Assembly: GCA_028023455.1 (NCBI GenBank)
Contig: JAQFVV010000056.1
Coordinates: forward strand, 2,854,001 to 2,918,000
Source of the DNA: Epiperipatus broadwayi
Taxonomy: Eukaryota > Onychophora > Udeonychophora > Euonychophora > Peripatidae
Length of the DNA stretch: 64,000 nucleotides
Direction of reading: 5' to 3'
The stretch's first letter is position 1; each line of letters starts with the position of its first letter. Under the pieces are notes generated by a model. The model worked only from the letters and a program-made list of their open reading frames with translations. It was not told the origin of the DNA and searched no databases. The translations under genes and the position numbers were made by a program. This document shows, piece after piece, positions 13,145 through 25,673 of this stretch.

Positions 13145-13862
13145 AGATAAAGAATACCTATACTTATCTTTGACTGATCTGAAGTCTCTTTATTGCTCTT
13201 CTATTAAGTGTCCAAGTCTCATATCCATAAGTAAGAACTGGTAAAACACATTTATTATAAACCTTTCTTTTTAAACACATAAGCATATTTCTTTTTAATA
13301 TTAAATTATTTCTTCCAAAAGCACTCCAACCAAGTTTAATTCTATGATTAATTTTATTCATTATGTTTCCAACTGTAATAATAATCTGACCAAGGTATTT
13401 GTAGTTGTTAACTTTTTTTAACTCATCATAACCAGTCTTTATTTTTATCTTTTGAGAAAATCCATTGAACATTACTTTAGTCTTTTTAACATTTACCTTT
13501 AGTCATATGTTCTTACTTTCATCTGATAATTCTTGCAATATTTCCTGAAGCTCTGAAACATTATTTGTAAAAACAACTACATCATCTGAAAAAACTAATG
13601 ACTTAAATAATTTTCAACTTTTATTCCTTTAGCTTCCTATTTTAATTCACAAAATACTTTTTTCAGCACTGCTGTAAAAAGTTTTGGAGATATGGAGTCA
13701 CCCTGTCTTACACCCTTAACAATGTTAATCTTCCTATTATTATTATGTAACCTAATTGTTACTGTTACATTTTTATAAATATTCTTCAGAATATGACAAT
13801 ATCATGAATTTATACCTTGTTGATAAAATGCTTTAACCACTGAAGAAATGCTTATAGAATCA
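13145..13862 (-). pseudogene. Non-LTR retrotransposon reverse transcriptase, inverted segment
   Basis: Minus-strand translation shows late RT landmarks in order. VRQGDSISPKLF is near 13715-13680. FSDDVVVFTNN, the catalytic FADD box with Ser for Ala, is near 13590. YKYLGQ is near 13400, then a GWSAFGRNN segment, and finally VYNKCVLPVLTYGYETWTLN before LQISQR at 13164. The last 102 codons are open (13472-13164). In-frame stops lie upstream (for example near 13500, 13612 and 13642) along with at least one frame break, so the copy is dead. The layout is that of LINEs with a single ORF ending in the ETWTL-type C-terminal region (RTE-like or relatives; clade tentative). It is directly joined at 13863 to a plus-strand C-terminal segment of the same protein type. 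Confidence 0.8.
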
Positions 13863-13863
13863 A

Positions 13864-14195
13864 ATGCATGTTAGATATAACAAGAAGATATCAAAAATGC
13901 AATGTATGGGAAAGAGAACAAGCAGATGTTATTGACATCATTGAAAGAATTAAAAGACTAAAGTAGAATTGGGATGGATATATTGCAAGAAGATATGATA
14001 ATAGATGGACAATAGAAATCTTAAACTGATTTCAAGAGATTGTAAAAGACCCAGAAAGAAATCACATGTAAGATGGATGGATGAAATAAGAGTATGCAGG
14101 GATGATGTGGAGAAGAGAGGCTAGACATTGGAGAAGATGGATTGAACTTGGAGAGACCTTTATCCTGCAGTGGATACTTATAAGGATTTTAAAAA
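13864..14195 (+). pseudogene. Non-LTR retrotransposon C-terminus, sense segment
   Basis: Plus-strand translation from 13864 gives MLDITRR, VWEREQADVIDIIERIKRLK, GYIARRYDNRWTIEIL and finally WIELGETFILQW. This is the conserved C-terminal tail that follows LQ..QR in this LINE type. In-frame stops replace Trp in at least two places, so it is a pseudogene. Together with the inverted RT segment on its left it makes one insertion. The amino acid at the left end of the inverted piece (QR) and the first residues here (ML) would be adjacent in an intact element, with almost nothing missing. Confidence 0.75.
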
Positions 14196-14689
14196 TATAA
14201 ATAATGTTGCAATTCTATAAAAATTATTAGTAAATATGATTTATTATAATTAAAAATTTAAAAAAGGTATTGTTTTTGTGAATTGTACTAAAACAATGTA
14301 ATTATTGTAATATGACTGGTGGTAAAAAATAGACTTCGCTAAAATAAAATTGAAAACCTTGTCAGGTATCTCTTGATGAAAAATGTAAAAACAGATCAGA
14401 AACAAATGCTGTCAGATTGAGACTATCCATAAATCTAATTTTAATAATGACTTAAGAATCCCAAACATTATGAGTCAAAAGAAATTTGGCAGCATTGATG
14501 TCTAAAGTTAATTGAGTTACTTGCAGATCTATACAGTTTAATATAGTAGTATGGTGAAGATCTTAAAAACTGAATGTTACTAAAGTATATTGCTTCTAGC
14601 GTTTAACCAATGACTTATTTAATATTAGATTTTTTTAAAAAAAGATAATCACCATATAAACACATAATGTTTAAACATTATATGTTTAA
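14196..14689. other. AT-rich DNA, LINE 3' flank
   Basis: The LINE 3' end fades into AT-rich sequence near 14200 with no clear poly(A). Nothing else is recognised apart from a short palindrome around TGTTTAAACATTATATGTTT at 14668. Confidence 0.4.
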
Positions 14690-15670
14690 ACATATGATAA
14701 TAATAAAAATCAACCCTTAAGCTATCAACAATCTCATCATATAGTCACAGCATCTTCATTTAATAATAAAGGTGAAATCATCTTTATCTATGGTCTGACA
14801 TGTTTATATAGGCACTAAAGATTGCAACTTGACCAAGAAGTGTGAGATTAATAATGCAAAGTTTAAACAAACCTTATTAATCAGGCAAATATAACCTGTT
14901 CTGAAAGCAGACTAATAAATAATCATTTATAACTTCCAAATTCCATATAAAATATATATTTACTAAGACAATAAAGCTCAAGACTTTAATAGGTTTATAA
15001 ATGTAAATGATAACAGTCAAACCTTAAGCCAGGGGTCCCCAACCTTTTTGTACTTAAGAGCACATTCTATAATACTGGCTAGGTGGCAGGCACCATTTAT
15101 TTTTTCAACCAGGTGGGGGTCAATGCAAATTTATAGTTGGATATTGTTTATAATACACATAATGTACAAAAAAATATTTATTTCAAAAATAAAATTTTAA
15201 CATATAATTAACGTTTATATTTTTATGCTGTAAAAGTATAGTATGTCCTACAATTTGATTACAATATAATACAATAATTTCTAAGAAATTTTAAAAATTA
15301 AATTTATTTGTATCAGATAAATAATTTTTTATCGTGTTCGGATAGCGGCGGGCACATGTAAAATGGTCTGCAGGCACCATGATGCCCGTGGGCATAGGGT
15401 TGGGGACCCCTCAGCAATCTCAACCTGTAGTTAAGGCAACCTCTTTTAACAATAAAGGTATCACTTTATCAATCTGATATGTTTGTATAGACACTAAAGA
15501 TTGGAATTTAACCAAGGATATGAACATATCAAACCATAAATAAAGATGGTACCACATTTATTGTGAGGTTACCTTGACTATAGGCAAATTAAATTGTTAA
15601 TAGCTTAAGGGTTGATTGTTATTATTTAATTTATAAACCATTAAAGTCTTGAGAGATTGACTTTATTGTC
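14690..15670. repeat. Foldback repeat family, three copies, one split by a hAT element
   Basis: Copy 1 (14690-14905, plus), copy 2 (14957-15560, plus, interrupted) and copy 3 (15555-15665, minus) share ATCAACCCTTAAGCTATCAA, a CAATAAAGGT block, a (A/G)CACTAAAGATTG block and an ACTAAGACAATAAAG/CTTTAT end. Copies 2 and 3 form a foldback. No coding sequence is present. Confidence 0.6.
15030..15411. mobile_element. Non-autonomous hAT element (Charlie-like termini)
   Basis: Termini are near-perfect inverted repeats: CAGGGGTCCCCAACC at the left and GGTTGGGGACCCCT at the right. Subterminal GGCAGGCACCAT and GGCACCATGATGCCCGTGGG blocks are typical of small hAT MITEs. An 8-bp target duplication expected for hAT is not clear (CCTTAAGC left, AGCAATCT right), so it has decayed or the ends are slightly misplaced. 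It lies inside a foldback repeat whose uninterrupted sister at 14715 shows the pre-insertion sequence. Confidence 0.75.
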
Positions 15671-18088
15671 TTAATAAACTTGTGACAGATATATACTGAT
15701 ATATATCTCTAATGCTTAACAAAATTAAATAAAATTATAATTTTGTCAATTCATGGATTACATGTAAGCTTATTAAATTAACACAATTCTATTCCAAATG
15801 AAAGTCAACAGCATTTACAATATAAATTTTTGGGTTATTTCAATCATTTTTCATATTAATTGAAATTTTTAATATCGACTCAGTGATTTCTAGAATTTTT
15901 AAAGCTGATGAAAAACTTAAAGATCATAAGATCATGAATGCATGTTTGATGTCACGTGATATTTTTATATAAATGGGCGAAAAATAATTTTCTGAAAAAT
16001 ATACGCAATCTTTAAAATAAAGTGCTTTTTTAGAAATCTATAATTTGTATACAAACAATAAAAATAACACTAGCACCGTTAGCATACGATTTAATAATAG
16101 TTAACTAGTTTTGTCTTTTCATAGTATTGGGTTGAGAGTTATAAATTTATATTAGCATTTTAAACATTGTCATATTTGTTAATTGAAATTTTTATATTGC
16201 TTCTCAGTAATTATTATTGTTAAAGATTTAAAAAGTGATTTTTTTTTAATGTTCGGCTGCATTACTTATTGCAAGATTATATATTTTTTATTGTATTTAT
16301 AAAAAAATAACAAAAAAGAAAAAATTTCTACTCGCTATATTATGCAAATTAACAGAGAAGGATTTTTATGTACTGTCGGAATTAGAGTGTTTTTTGTCTC
16401 TTTATTGAACTATTCAGTCTGTATTTCCGTCAATCTTTTCTTGAGTCGTTCGGATTTTCTACATGATTGAAGCTAACTTTTTTTTGATAGAACTTAGTTT
16501 TATGAATATTAATTGAACTACCAAAATTGAAAATTGTCCATTAGTGGAAAGTATTATAAAGTGAAAAAGACCTGGCTTAATGAACTCCAAGAGAATTGTA
16601 CAACTTTTATAAAGCTTAGATTAAAAACTATAAAAAGGGAAGTGTATAATGATTGGAATGATGTTTCGAAAAATAAATATGCAAATATATGTAATTTTTT
16701 TAAGTAAAGAAATTATTTGAAGAAATTATTGCTAATCAAATTTTAAACAAAATATATTGAGTATTGTTAGCAAAAATTCAGAAACTAAATTAAAGAAAAA
16801 GATTTTTAAATTAAAATATCAATTAAGAGTAATCAGGATACCAAGGAGATTTATTTTAATTATAATACCTTCATTAAAATTAGAGCGAGCAATGAATAAA
16901 GGAGGAAATTGGATATAAAATAATGACTTGTTTATTTATTCTTTAAGTGAATTTTGATGAACTATTTGTAAAAAGATAAATCTTTTTTTTTAAAGTTTAT
17001 TAATTACATTACCAGAGATAATTTATGCATAATTGTAATATATTTATACGATTTTTTTTTCTTAAAAAAAAATGTTAAAAAATTTTTTATTTTATTTTTT
17101 CCTTCAATAAAGTCTTACTTATTAAAGTAATTAAAAGTTTGAACATTTCTGACTACTTGGAACTTAAAATTATTTATTTAGATTTATTTATTTTATATAT
17201 TATTATTTAAAAATAATATGCTTAAAGCAAAGTTTTAGGATATAAAAATAAATTGCAAAGCCTACTATAATCAAATAATGGGTTTCATGAGTGGTAGTTT
17301 TCCACTGCTTTCCACCAAGCGGTAACCAAATTATGATCATATCTCATTCCCAACATATAGAATTCAAAACTAAAGGTTTCTGGATTGTTCCACATTTAAA
17401 GAAATTTAGATAAAAAAATATTTTGGAGAATTGAATAGAACTCTTAGATTCAAATTGCTACCAGATGTTCTGATATATCAGATATTCAATTTTCTCTTCT
17501 TCTTATGTTAAGAATTGGCAGTCAGTATAGTTTTACTCCAATGATATTTTTTCTAGATCCATGTTTTTTATAATTAAAAGAAAAATAAAGAATTATAACA
17601 ATGAGTAATTATGATATATCATTTACTCAGTATTTTTACTCTCTTTGAAACATTTTGTTAAAAATTGTATTTCAGTAATGTTTTAGGATCTGCTCAACAG
17701 TTAATAATCTAACATTGATCAATAAATGGATATCTAGATATTTTTAGATAAAAGATAAATCAAAGATAAAAACATCCTAACTCTCACTAATCAGCATTTG
17801 GCTTGTTTGGTGAGACTAGATCACAACTGTTACTCTATAAGAGTCTATTGAAGAGACTTTAACCTTAAAGTGGATTATTTAAAGAATGTTTTATATATTT
17901 ATATATGTTATGTGGGTGTGTGAAATAATAGAACTAAATCCATAAAATTGATAAAGAATATAAGTTGTAAAGATGGTAATATAATAGTAAGTTATAGATA
18001 GATTAGTATTTTTAAGTATTTTAAAACTTGATTAGCTAAACATGGAAGTAATGATAAAATTGGAGTGATAGCTACCATGTATAAATAA
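15671..18088. other. AT-rich DNA without recognised features
   Basis: No coding region, RNA gene or repeat family was recognised on either strand. Confidence 0.5.
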
Positions 18089-18095
18089 GCTTATT
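18089..18095. repeat. Target site duplication, left (GCTTATT)
   Basis: GCTTATT immediately precedes the left TIR of Merlin copy B and recurs exactly at 19621-19627 immediately after the right TIR. Confidence 0.75.
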
Positions 18096-19620
18096 GGGTA
18101 CTGTTCTATTAGCTTGTCTCAGCTGCTTGATTAGTTGATGCTATGCAAAAACACAGAAATATAATGTTACCGGGTCACCGGCATAAAAATTAATTTTTTA
18201 ATATTTTTATATATTAATGTATGTTAGCATATTTACAAAATCAACAAGTTTGTTTATTTGTTATTTAGTTGATGATGTGGAATATATGTATATAAATGAG
18301 AAGTTGGATAATAGAAATAAAAATAAGTTCAAACAAATTTTTTTTCAAATTTTACTTTCACCCTGCTATGTAAGGTGGAACTCATTTGTAAATAAATTAA
18401 ACAGGTTATATATATTATATATGTATACTTAATCAAACCAGATATGCATTAATCAATTACAGATTAGAAGGCAATAGTTATATAAACGTTTGCTAATTAA
18501 GAGAGGTATCGTGTGACCTTTTTCATAGATTTAGATATTCAATAACAATCAGATCTATATGTATGAATAGTTCAATGATGATAGATATTAATAATTACTC
18601 ATGCTAAGAATAAAATGCTGCTATAATACCAATATCTAAATTAATTAAATGTCTTTAAGGAAAAAGGTTTTTTATTCATTTCATAATGGATTGTTTCTTT
18701 TTTTGTAGCATAGAAACATATGGGATGGTATACCTGTATACTAATGTTAATAAGGTTGTTTGGCTGTATTTGCAATACTGTACTACTTGGTATCGTATGT
18801 CTACATTTTTTTATTGCTTTTCAAAATACTTCATCAGCCAATACTTAAATACTGGAGATGCCCAGAGTGAACTCCTTTTAAATGGGCAAACCAAAGAAAT
18901 GAACATAAGCTATACTTAATTCCTGAACCTGGCTCACACTAAGGCTTTCAAAATGAATGGGATTCTGAAGCTGTCGAATAAGATCTTCTTTTAATGAGAA
19001 CACTTTCGATGACAGGAATGGGACTTGCATCTGAACTTTGAGATGGTTTTGAACATCTCCTCTCATTGTTTCACCACACACCCATCTTTTGGCATGTAGG
19101 AGTATATTGTCATCCAGTAAAAATGCCACCATGCTAGCTTTTATGGACTGCAGTTGGCACAATTTGAACAGCTCGGTTTTGCAGTCAGCCATTTTATTTG
19201 GCACGGACATGTTCTTGTGCAAATGTGAGCTGGTCAAAATGTTGCTTGGCTGCACCCTTTCCATATTTTTTGAAGGTTCCACATTGAGTAGGGAAGCATG
19301 GCAATGAGTTTACAATTGTTAGGAGGTAATAGTAGGTCAAATGACTTGTTAGCTAATTACTTTGACATGCATATTTGAAGAGTTGTGGCAAGCTGAAGTC
19401 CAGACACTCTCACATGATACTGTAGCAAAATTTAAACTGAACATTGGGATAAAATGTGTAATATGAAGCAGCAGGCTGGCCACCAGAATGGCATGCAAAA
19501 TGGAATATTTATGTACCTTTGCATAGAAATAAGGCCAGTGGTGACATAACCAGCATATTTATATATTTTTGCATATAAATAATGCCATCAAGTGGTTGGC
19601 AAAGCTAATAGAACAGTACT
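18096..19620 (-). mobile_element. Merlin-like DNA transposon, copy B
   Basis: The left TIR is GGGTACTGTTCTATTAGCTT and the right TIR, reverse complemented, is AGTACTGTTCTATTAGCTTT. Both are followed a few bases later by a CTTGAT block. The 7-bp direct repeat GCTTATT flanks the element exactly (18089-18095 and 19621-19627). The length is 1525 bp. A minus-strand ORF encodes an ISXO2-like N-terminal region. Terminal structure, length and duplication size fit the Merlin/IS1016 superfamily, though an 8-9 bp duplication would be usual. The C-terminal DDE part of the transposase could not be found, so the copy is probably dead. Confidence 0.65.
18878..19282 (-). pseudogene. Merlin/ISXO2-like transposase N-terminal region
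   Basis: A 134-codon frame is open. From residue 31 it reads MADCKTELFKLCQLQSIKAS, then MVAFLLDDNILLHAKRW, then CGETMRGDV (about residues 51-77). This parallels the copy at 3.8-4.0 kb and the FL....GI....K.. C..... M pattern of ISXO2-like transposases. Around residues 87-95 a neighbouring frame carries FRCKSHSCHRKC, which would supply the second Cys pair of the zinc finger, so a frameshift probably occurred there. The SSKVFSLKEDLI stretch may correspond to the conserved basic motif that follows the finger. The catalytic core is not seen. The first 30 residues may be outside the original protein. Confidence 0.5.
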
Positions 19621-19627
19621 GCTTATT

Positions 19628-22600
19628 TTTAATTAAGATGTAAAGTCAATTTGTACACAGATATTTAATTTAAAAGGAAAGAATTGCTACGTTATATTTG
19701 TAGTATAACTTAATATTAAACATAGAACTTGAATAATTAGAAGATAGACAAAAAAGCATAGAGGACCTGAAGATGAAGCGATAAAAATAAAAAATTGTTA
19801 AAAACTAAATGTATAGAGTTTATTTATTGAAATAATTAATGGTGCAAAAATCTGAATAAGATCTACAAATAGAAGAATTATGAGTTTTATGTTGTCACTG
19901 TGAAAGTTGATCAGCAGAGATATAGGGAGAAACTAGTATGTTTGATGATTGTAGCACATGATAGGAGAGTGCATAATACAAGGGAAAACCCCAAAATAAC
20001 CACAATCATTCTCTAGTTTGTGCACTTGTAATAATCTTCCAACTGACATCACCATATAAATTCATGGTGCCATGCAACACATTTTTTTGTAAAGTGTGTT
20101 TTGTGTATTTGTAGATTTTTTTATAAAGGCTTTAAAATTTGAGCAATGTGAAATTCTGTTTTTGTTTACAGGAAAGAGCAGCAAAAACAGTTATAATGCT
20201 TAAAACAGATTATAAGCAAGCGGATCTTCTAAAAACACAAGTTTATGAGTGGTTTAATTAAAATGTTAAATTTACCATGTCACTAAAATGAATTGCAAGT
20301 AAAGTTAAAAGTCAAAACAAAGCTGATTTTTTTTGAATGCAAATGGCATTTTTTCCCACAAATTTAGTTTATGATGGTCGAGCATTTTATCTGCAAGTTC
20401 AGAAATATTTATGTGATATGATGAAATGTAAATATCCTGCTTTGTGGCATAGAAAAAAGTATATGCTCCATCCCAACACAGTATCATATCTCAAAGTCCT
20501 GATTGAAACATTTTTTAATTAAATTCAGCATGAATTAGCTTTGAGTGAGATTCATTCGATCTCTCTTTGTGTGATTTTTTTTAAATCTCTTAAATGATAA
20601 AATCTCATTTCTTCTTTTTAGGACTTAGAAGTGATAAAAAAACAAAGGCTTTAAAAGGCATCACATTGCAAGATTTTTCAGACTATTTTGAAAAATGAAT
20701 AACACATTTAGACTGGTGCATTGCATCAAATGAATAGTAATTTGAAAGTGATTAAATTTATAATGCTTAAAAATAAACAATTTTTTATTATAAAATTCTG
20801 GCTATTTTTGGATTTCCATGATATTTAAATATTATTATATAAATTATTTAAAATTCTGAAGATTTTTTTAATCATTTTTGCTATAAATTTAAACATTGTT
20901 AAAAGCAAAGGCTTATTTAAATTCATTTTCTTTTTTAGAATGTTCACATAATTAAATTGCAATATTTATTGTAATAAAATATCACATGATTTTCTCTGCT
21001 GTCATTTAACATTTTAGAATCAATAATTTACTGACTATACTATATTATAGAGCCATTTATTGTGAAGTTGGATAATCAATGATATTAAAGAGTAAATATT
21101 ATAATCCACATGTTCAGACTAGTTCTAACTAATTTTTGAACTTCTAACAACTTTCTTTATCTTCTTTATACTTGAATAGTCTGAATTGAAAATATCTTAA
21201 GCTTTCAAATTCAATCTTAACTGCTTTGAACTAGAATAAATTGAGTTAATACTGCTTCTAAAAATATTTATTCTAGTAATTTATTACATATTTCGCAATC
21301 AAGAGTTTAAGTTAGTTAGTTAATTTTCCAAGATTCAAAAAATTGGACATTATATAGTTATTAGATGTAATTTGTACTCTTAATTTTTTCCACAACTGAA
21401 TATAGTCAAGGATGGTAATATCTAGTAAAAGATCTAATGCAATGGTATGCTGTGGATTTGATTACCAAACTTCAAATTCACATTCCAGTTTAATTGCTAT
21501 ATATGATATTTTTTAATTTATGTATAAGTAGGTTATTTTTTTATGGTAGTATAGTTTATTGTCTGTAATGCTATGGTAATGATTGTTCAGATATACTTCA
21601 ATTTATATATATATATTACCTACCAAAATTTGAAATGAATTTCAATATGTGGTGAAATGTCTGTTGTAATTTTTTTTTCTTCTTGTTTAATTTTAATGGT
21701 GAATACATTAATCTAGAGAACATTGGAATAGGTTGCTATGACAACATATAATACTGGAAAAATAAATGTTTATTATTAATTCTACTATAAAAATTTGGGA
21801 ATTGACTTTATTTATTTTAAAAAAGAAATGTGTAAATAATTAAGTTTAAAGTCTTGAGAAAGTTATTATTTTTTTTTATTATGCATATTTTCACTACTGC
21901 ATTTAGTATAGTAGGTTACAAATAATACACCTAAATATTTAATATCTCAAGTATGTTTGTTATTTTATTTATATAATATTGTGTTATAAAATATATGTAA
22001 AAGCATATTTCCATTGTACTATGAAATAATGTAGCCAAAATTGTTTAGTTTATGTTAAGAGTCAAAGAATACTATTTGTAATTTAAGATGTAAATGTATA
22101 TTATATATGTTATAAATTGTAAAATGTTTATTTTTATTTGTTATTATTATTGTGTAATAATATTTTTATTTATGAGTTGCTGGATAAAAGTGATCAATGT
22201 GTCCATGCAAAGCTTTATGGTAGCTTTTCTGACATCAATTAAAAAAAATTATAAATAGGACTAAACAATTTAAACTCTCTCTCTCATATCTTGGCTTCAA
22301 TAGAAGCAAGCCTAAGTTCCTTCATATGATTTTTTCTATTTTTAAAATTATATGACTATTAACTACATAGAATGATGGATGAGAGCAATAGTATTCATCC
22401 ATTAACTGGACAGATTTATTGAAAATTTGTGAAGAGCACCAATTTGTTGAAAGAATGAAAATTAATTTGTAGCATTTAAACACCATCAGAATATTTCTTT
22501 GCTATTCAAAATGGATGTTATCTATTTTTCAATGATGAGATCTAAATACTAACAGCAGAAAATGCGCATAAGAATTATGTTTAACAGCCAATACAATTTT

Positions 22601-22974
22601 ATGAGACCGATAAATTATTAACACATAAAATATAAATTGGCTCAGTTTTCACTGCAATAGCATGGTTGAAGCTAGCATCTGTTCATTTATAATGTTTTAT
22701 AAATCAAAGACTTGTTAAAGGAAATGATATTTACATTGCATCATCATGGAAATCAAATACCAGCTTAATAAAAAATATTTTGGATATCTTAAAAAAATTA
22801 TCTAACTAACAAAATATGCTTCAAGTCTAATAATTTTCCATGACTTTCTATTTTTTTCTGAAATAACAAAATATTGCCAGATCATAGTTCAAGAAATAGA
22901 CCTTAAATCTATGGAACTGTTTTGAAAATGTCTTATTTGTGGACAATTAATCTGGTCATTTGCTAATACACACA

Positions 22975-22976
<2 letters not shown>
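19628..22976. other. AT-rich DNA without recognised genes
   Basis: Small ORFs at 20305-20522 overlap on both strands and resemble nothing. No RNA gene and no repeat family were seen. Confidence 0.5.

Positions 22977-23041
<65 letters not shown>
22977..23041. repeat. (TA)n microsatellite
   Basis: Uninterrupted alternating A and T for about 65 bp. Confidence 0.95.
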
Positions 23042-23044
<3 letters not shown>

Positions 23045-25371
23045 GTATAAGATATGAACAATAGTATAATTTAAATTAAGTAGGGATTTATTTTAACACA
23101 TATAAAAATATAAGAGAAGTATGTTTTTTTAAATTCAAACTTATATTGTATAACTCCATAATTATAATTTAAAAGTATTTATCTATTTATTAGTTGACAA
23201 TAAATTAAGTTTGAGTATTTATTTTTGTTTTGTTCTCTTAAAACAACACAAACAAATAAATAGATTCATCTTTAGTACATTTTTTAAATTTCAAATGACT
23301 ATTTTTTTCATAATGTTTAATTATTACCTGAACTCTCTGATATTTTGAAAAATGCATATGTATTACATGTTTGTGCTATGTAAGTATATATTTTAATCTT
23401 AACATTCGAAAGGTGAAATTTGATGTACAATCACCTATTTAATTTAAAAGAATTAATGTCAATTAAGAATCTATTGCATAAACTATAATTGGATCATATG
23501 TACATATTTTAAATTTTTATGGTATTTTCCATATATATATAATCTTTTATTTAATTTTTATCCATTTGTTAATAAATATTGAATTAATTTAAGATTAGTA
23601 ACCTTGTTTGGTTGTCATTCAATTCTACAATGCAAATTTATTGGTTAATGGTATGTGGATAGGATACTATTCATGAATTTATTATACCACAAAATTCATT
23701 TGAAGTTGTTACAAAAAGTTTAAAAGTCCAACCATGGAATGGGTAAGAAAATATAATTCCATATCATTTTCTTGGTATTGAATTTAATGTTTATTATCTG
23801 ATCAGGTATAGATTTTTATGGAGTAATAAATTAATTAATTTGACATTTTTAAATTTTTAATAAATAATTAGAAACTTATTGTAATTATATTGCTAGTTAC
23901 AAGTAACAATTATATTAAAATAGATATTATATATGAATTATTTCAATGATTGATAAAGGTACAAATATGATAATTATCGAAGATATGTAAAGGTAATTGC
24001 AATTAGATATTGTATATTTTATTTTAAACTATTATTGATTAAGGTGTATATTAAATTAAGTCAGTATTCAGCCATAGAGATCACAATCTTATTCAATTGT
24101 ATAAAGTTGATAATAATAATAAATTTTATTTTGTTACAAATTAGAGTGATTTGAATTTGCTATAATTATATTTAAAATTAATTGATACAAATTGTAAATT
24201 CAGTTTAGATATTAATTTTTAATGTTAATAGTTGATTATAATAAACATTAATAATCTTTTATATGTCTTGATAATTATAGTCTAAAATTTTAACAACTTA
24301 GTTTCATTAAACTGAAGAGTAATTGGATATAATTTGTCCATATCATATGAATAAGCATCAAATAGAAGAATATATCATTTGTTTTATATATTGATATGAA
24401 TAAGCATGAAATAAAAATATATCATTTATTTTATATCTTGATATGATTGGATATTATAAATTTTATTGTTATCTAATAGGATGATTTTATTTTATAGTAT
24501 TATAAGTTGGTGAAAGTGGAGAGATAGGTTAGATTAATTGATTTTGGTCTACTATTAAGAATTTAATTTTATTATAATTAACTCAATTAATAAAAGTATA
24601 TTGATGTTATTGGAATAGCATGGCTGAGTTAGCAATATATTTATTTTATTTAGTTGTACTTGGAAATCAATTAGTGAGTCATATATTTAGTTAGATATCA
24701 TTGAGATTTTAGATTTGTAGGGCATATTAAATTATTATCTCATCCATCCATTTATCATTTTGTTTAAGTATAAATATAAATTAAATTAAACCTTTAGTAT
24801 AAGTTTGTGTTATCATAAACATTGTTTTGATTCATAAGAAATATTCAAGTTTTATTTGTCTAATTCTTTGTCATTCTTTTTATTCTATTATAAGTGGCTT
24901 ATATAATAAGCATAGATTATTGCTTACAACATAATGATATTTGATTTTATTGATTTATCTTTAATCTATTGTAAATAATGCTCATATTTATAGGATAGCT
25001 TGAAACAATGATTGCTTTTATTTGCTATCTGTTCAAGTGCTATTTGAATTTATGAGGTTACAGAAAAAATTATTATCATTGTTTTAGTGAATTGTTAGAT
25101 TGCTATTCATTGATTGGTATTACCTTTAGTTTAATTTAATATCTTCATTCTGTTATATATATTGCTACAATTCACAAGCATTATTAATTTAAGATTGTTC
25201 TTCCTTGGTTCATATTTTTATTCTGGTACAAATGGTGAACAATAATTAGACTATGAGGAAGAATGCACTACAACCCATATTTTTATTATATTATAAAATC
25301 TGCCTGACCAATAATTGGGTTATATTTTCATTCAGATTATATTAAAGTTATCATTTCCCATGTTATCAGTA
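23042..25371. other. AT-rich DNA; a short tandem duplication at 24340-24440
   Basis: Two units of about 52 bp sharing ATATGAATAAGCAT.AAATA and ATATATCATTT(G/A)TTTTATAT lie at 24340-24440. Nothing else was recognised. Confidence 0.5.
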
Positions 25372-25492
25372 GCTTGCTTTTATGCTTGTACTAAAATGTT
25401 AACTAGATGGAGCTTACACCTAGCCCATAACAAGCTTTAATTATAAGTGCTGAAAGAGAAAGAATTGAAAATCTCTATCAGAAAAATCATCA

Positions 25493-25538
25493 TCCCCAGA
25501 CCAATTGGTTTCAAGTTTATGGCTCACTTCAGTGAGGA
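25493..25538 (-). ncRNA. Hammerhead-like ribozyme motif (degenerate core)
   Basis: On the minus strand TCCTCA precedes CTGA, and after GTC comes TGGGGA, giving a 6-bp stem I with one G-T pair. GAAA is followed by CCAATTGG and then TC, giving stem III and a GUC cleavage triplet. The CUGAUGA box is altered to CUGAAGUGAG, so catalysis is doubtful. Stem II is poor; an AAGT/ACTT pairing may replace it. Confidence 0.5.
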
Positions 25539-25627
25539 GCTAGGATTTCAGACACTAAATCTAAAACTCCAACTCAAGCATCAGCACTTGCTTAATATGT
25601 TACTATCAATTTGAAAACCTGAATTCA

Positions 25628-25673
25628 TCCCCAGAACAATTGGTTTTGATCTTATGGCTCACTTCAGTGAGGA
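25628..25673 (-). ncRNA. Hammerhead-like ribozyme motif, tandem copy (degenerate)
   Basis: Same layout as the copy 135 bp away: TCCTCA and TGGGGA form stem I. The GAAAC box has become AAAAC and the cleavage triplet GTC has become TTC. The core again reads CUGAAGUGAG. It is probably inactive. Confidence 0.45.

Noticed and set aside
18829-18870. CTGATGA...GAAA pattern on the minus strand resembling a hammerhead
   Set aside because: No stem II, no stem I partner and no usable cleavage triplet; it lies in a decayed transposon and is likely chance.
18686-18919. 77-codon plus-strand ORF within Merlin copy B
   Set aside because: Opposite strand to the transposase remnant, Tyr/Phe-rich from composition, no recognisable motif.
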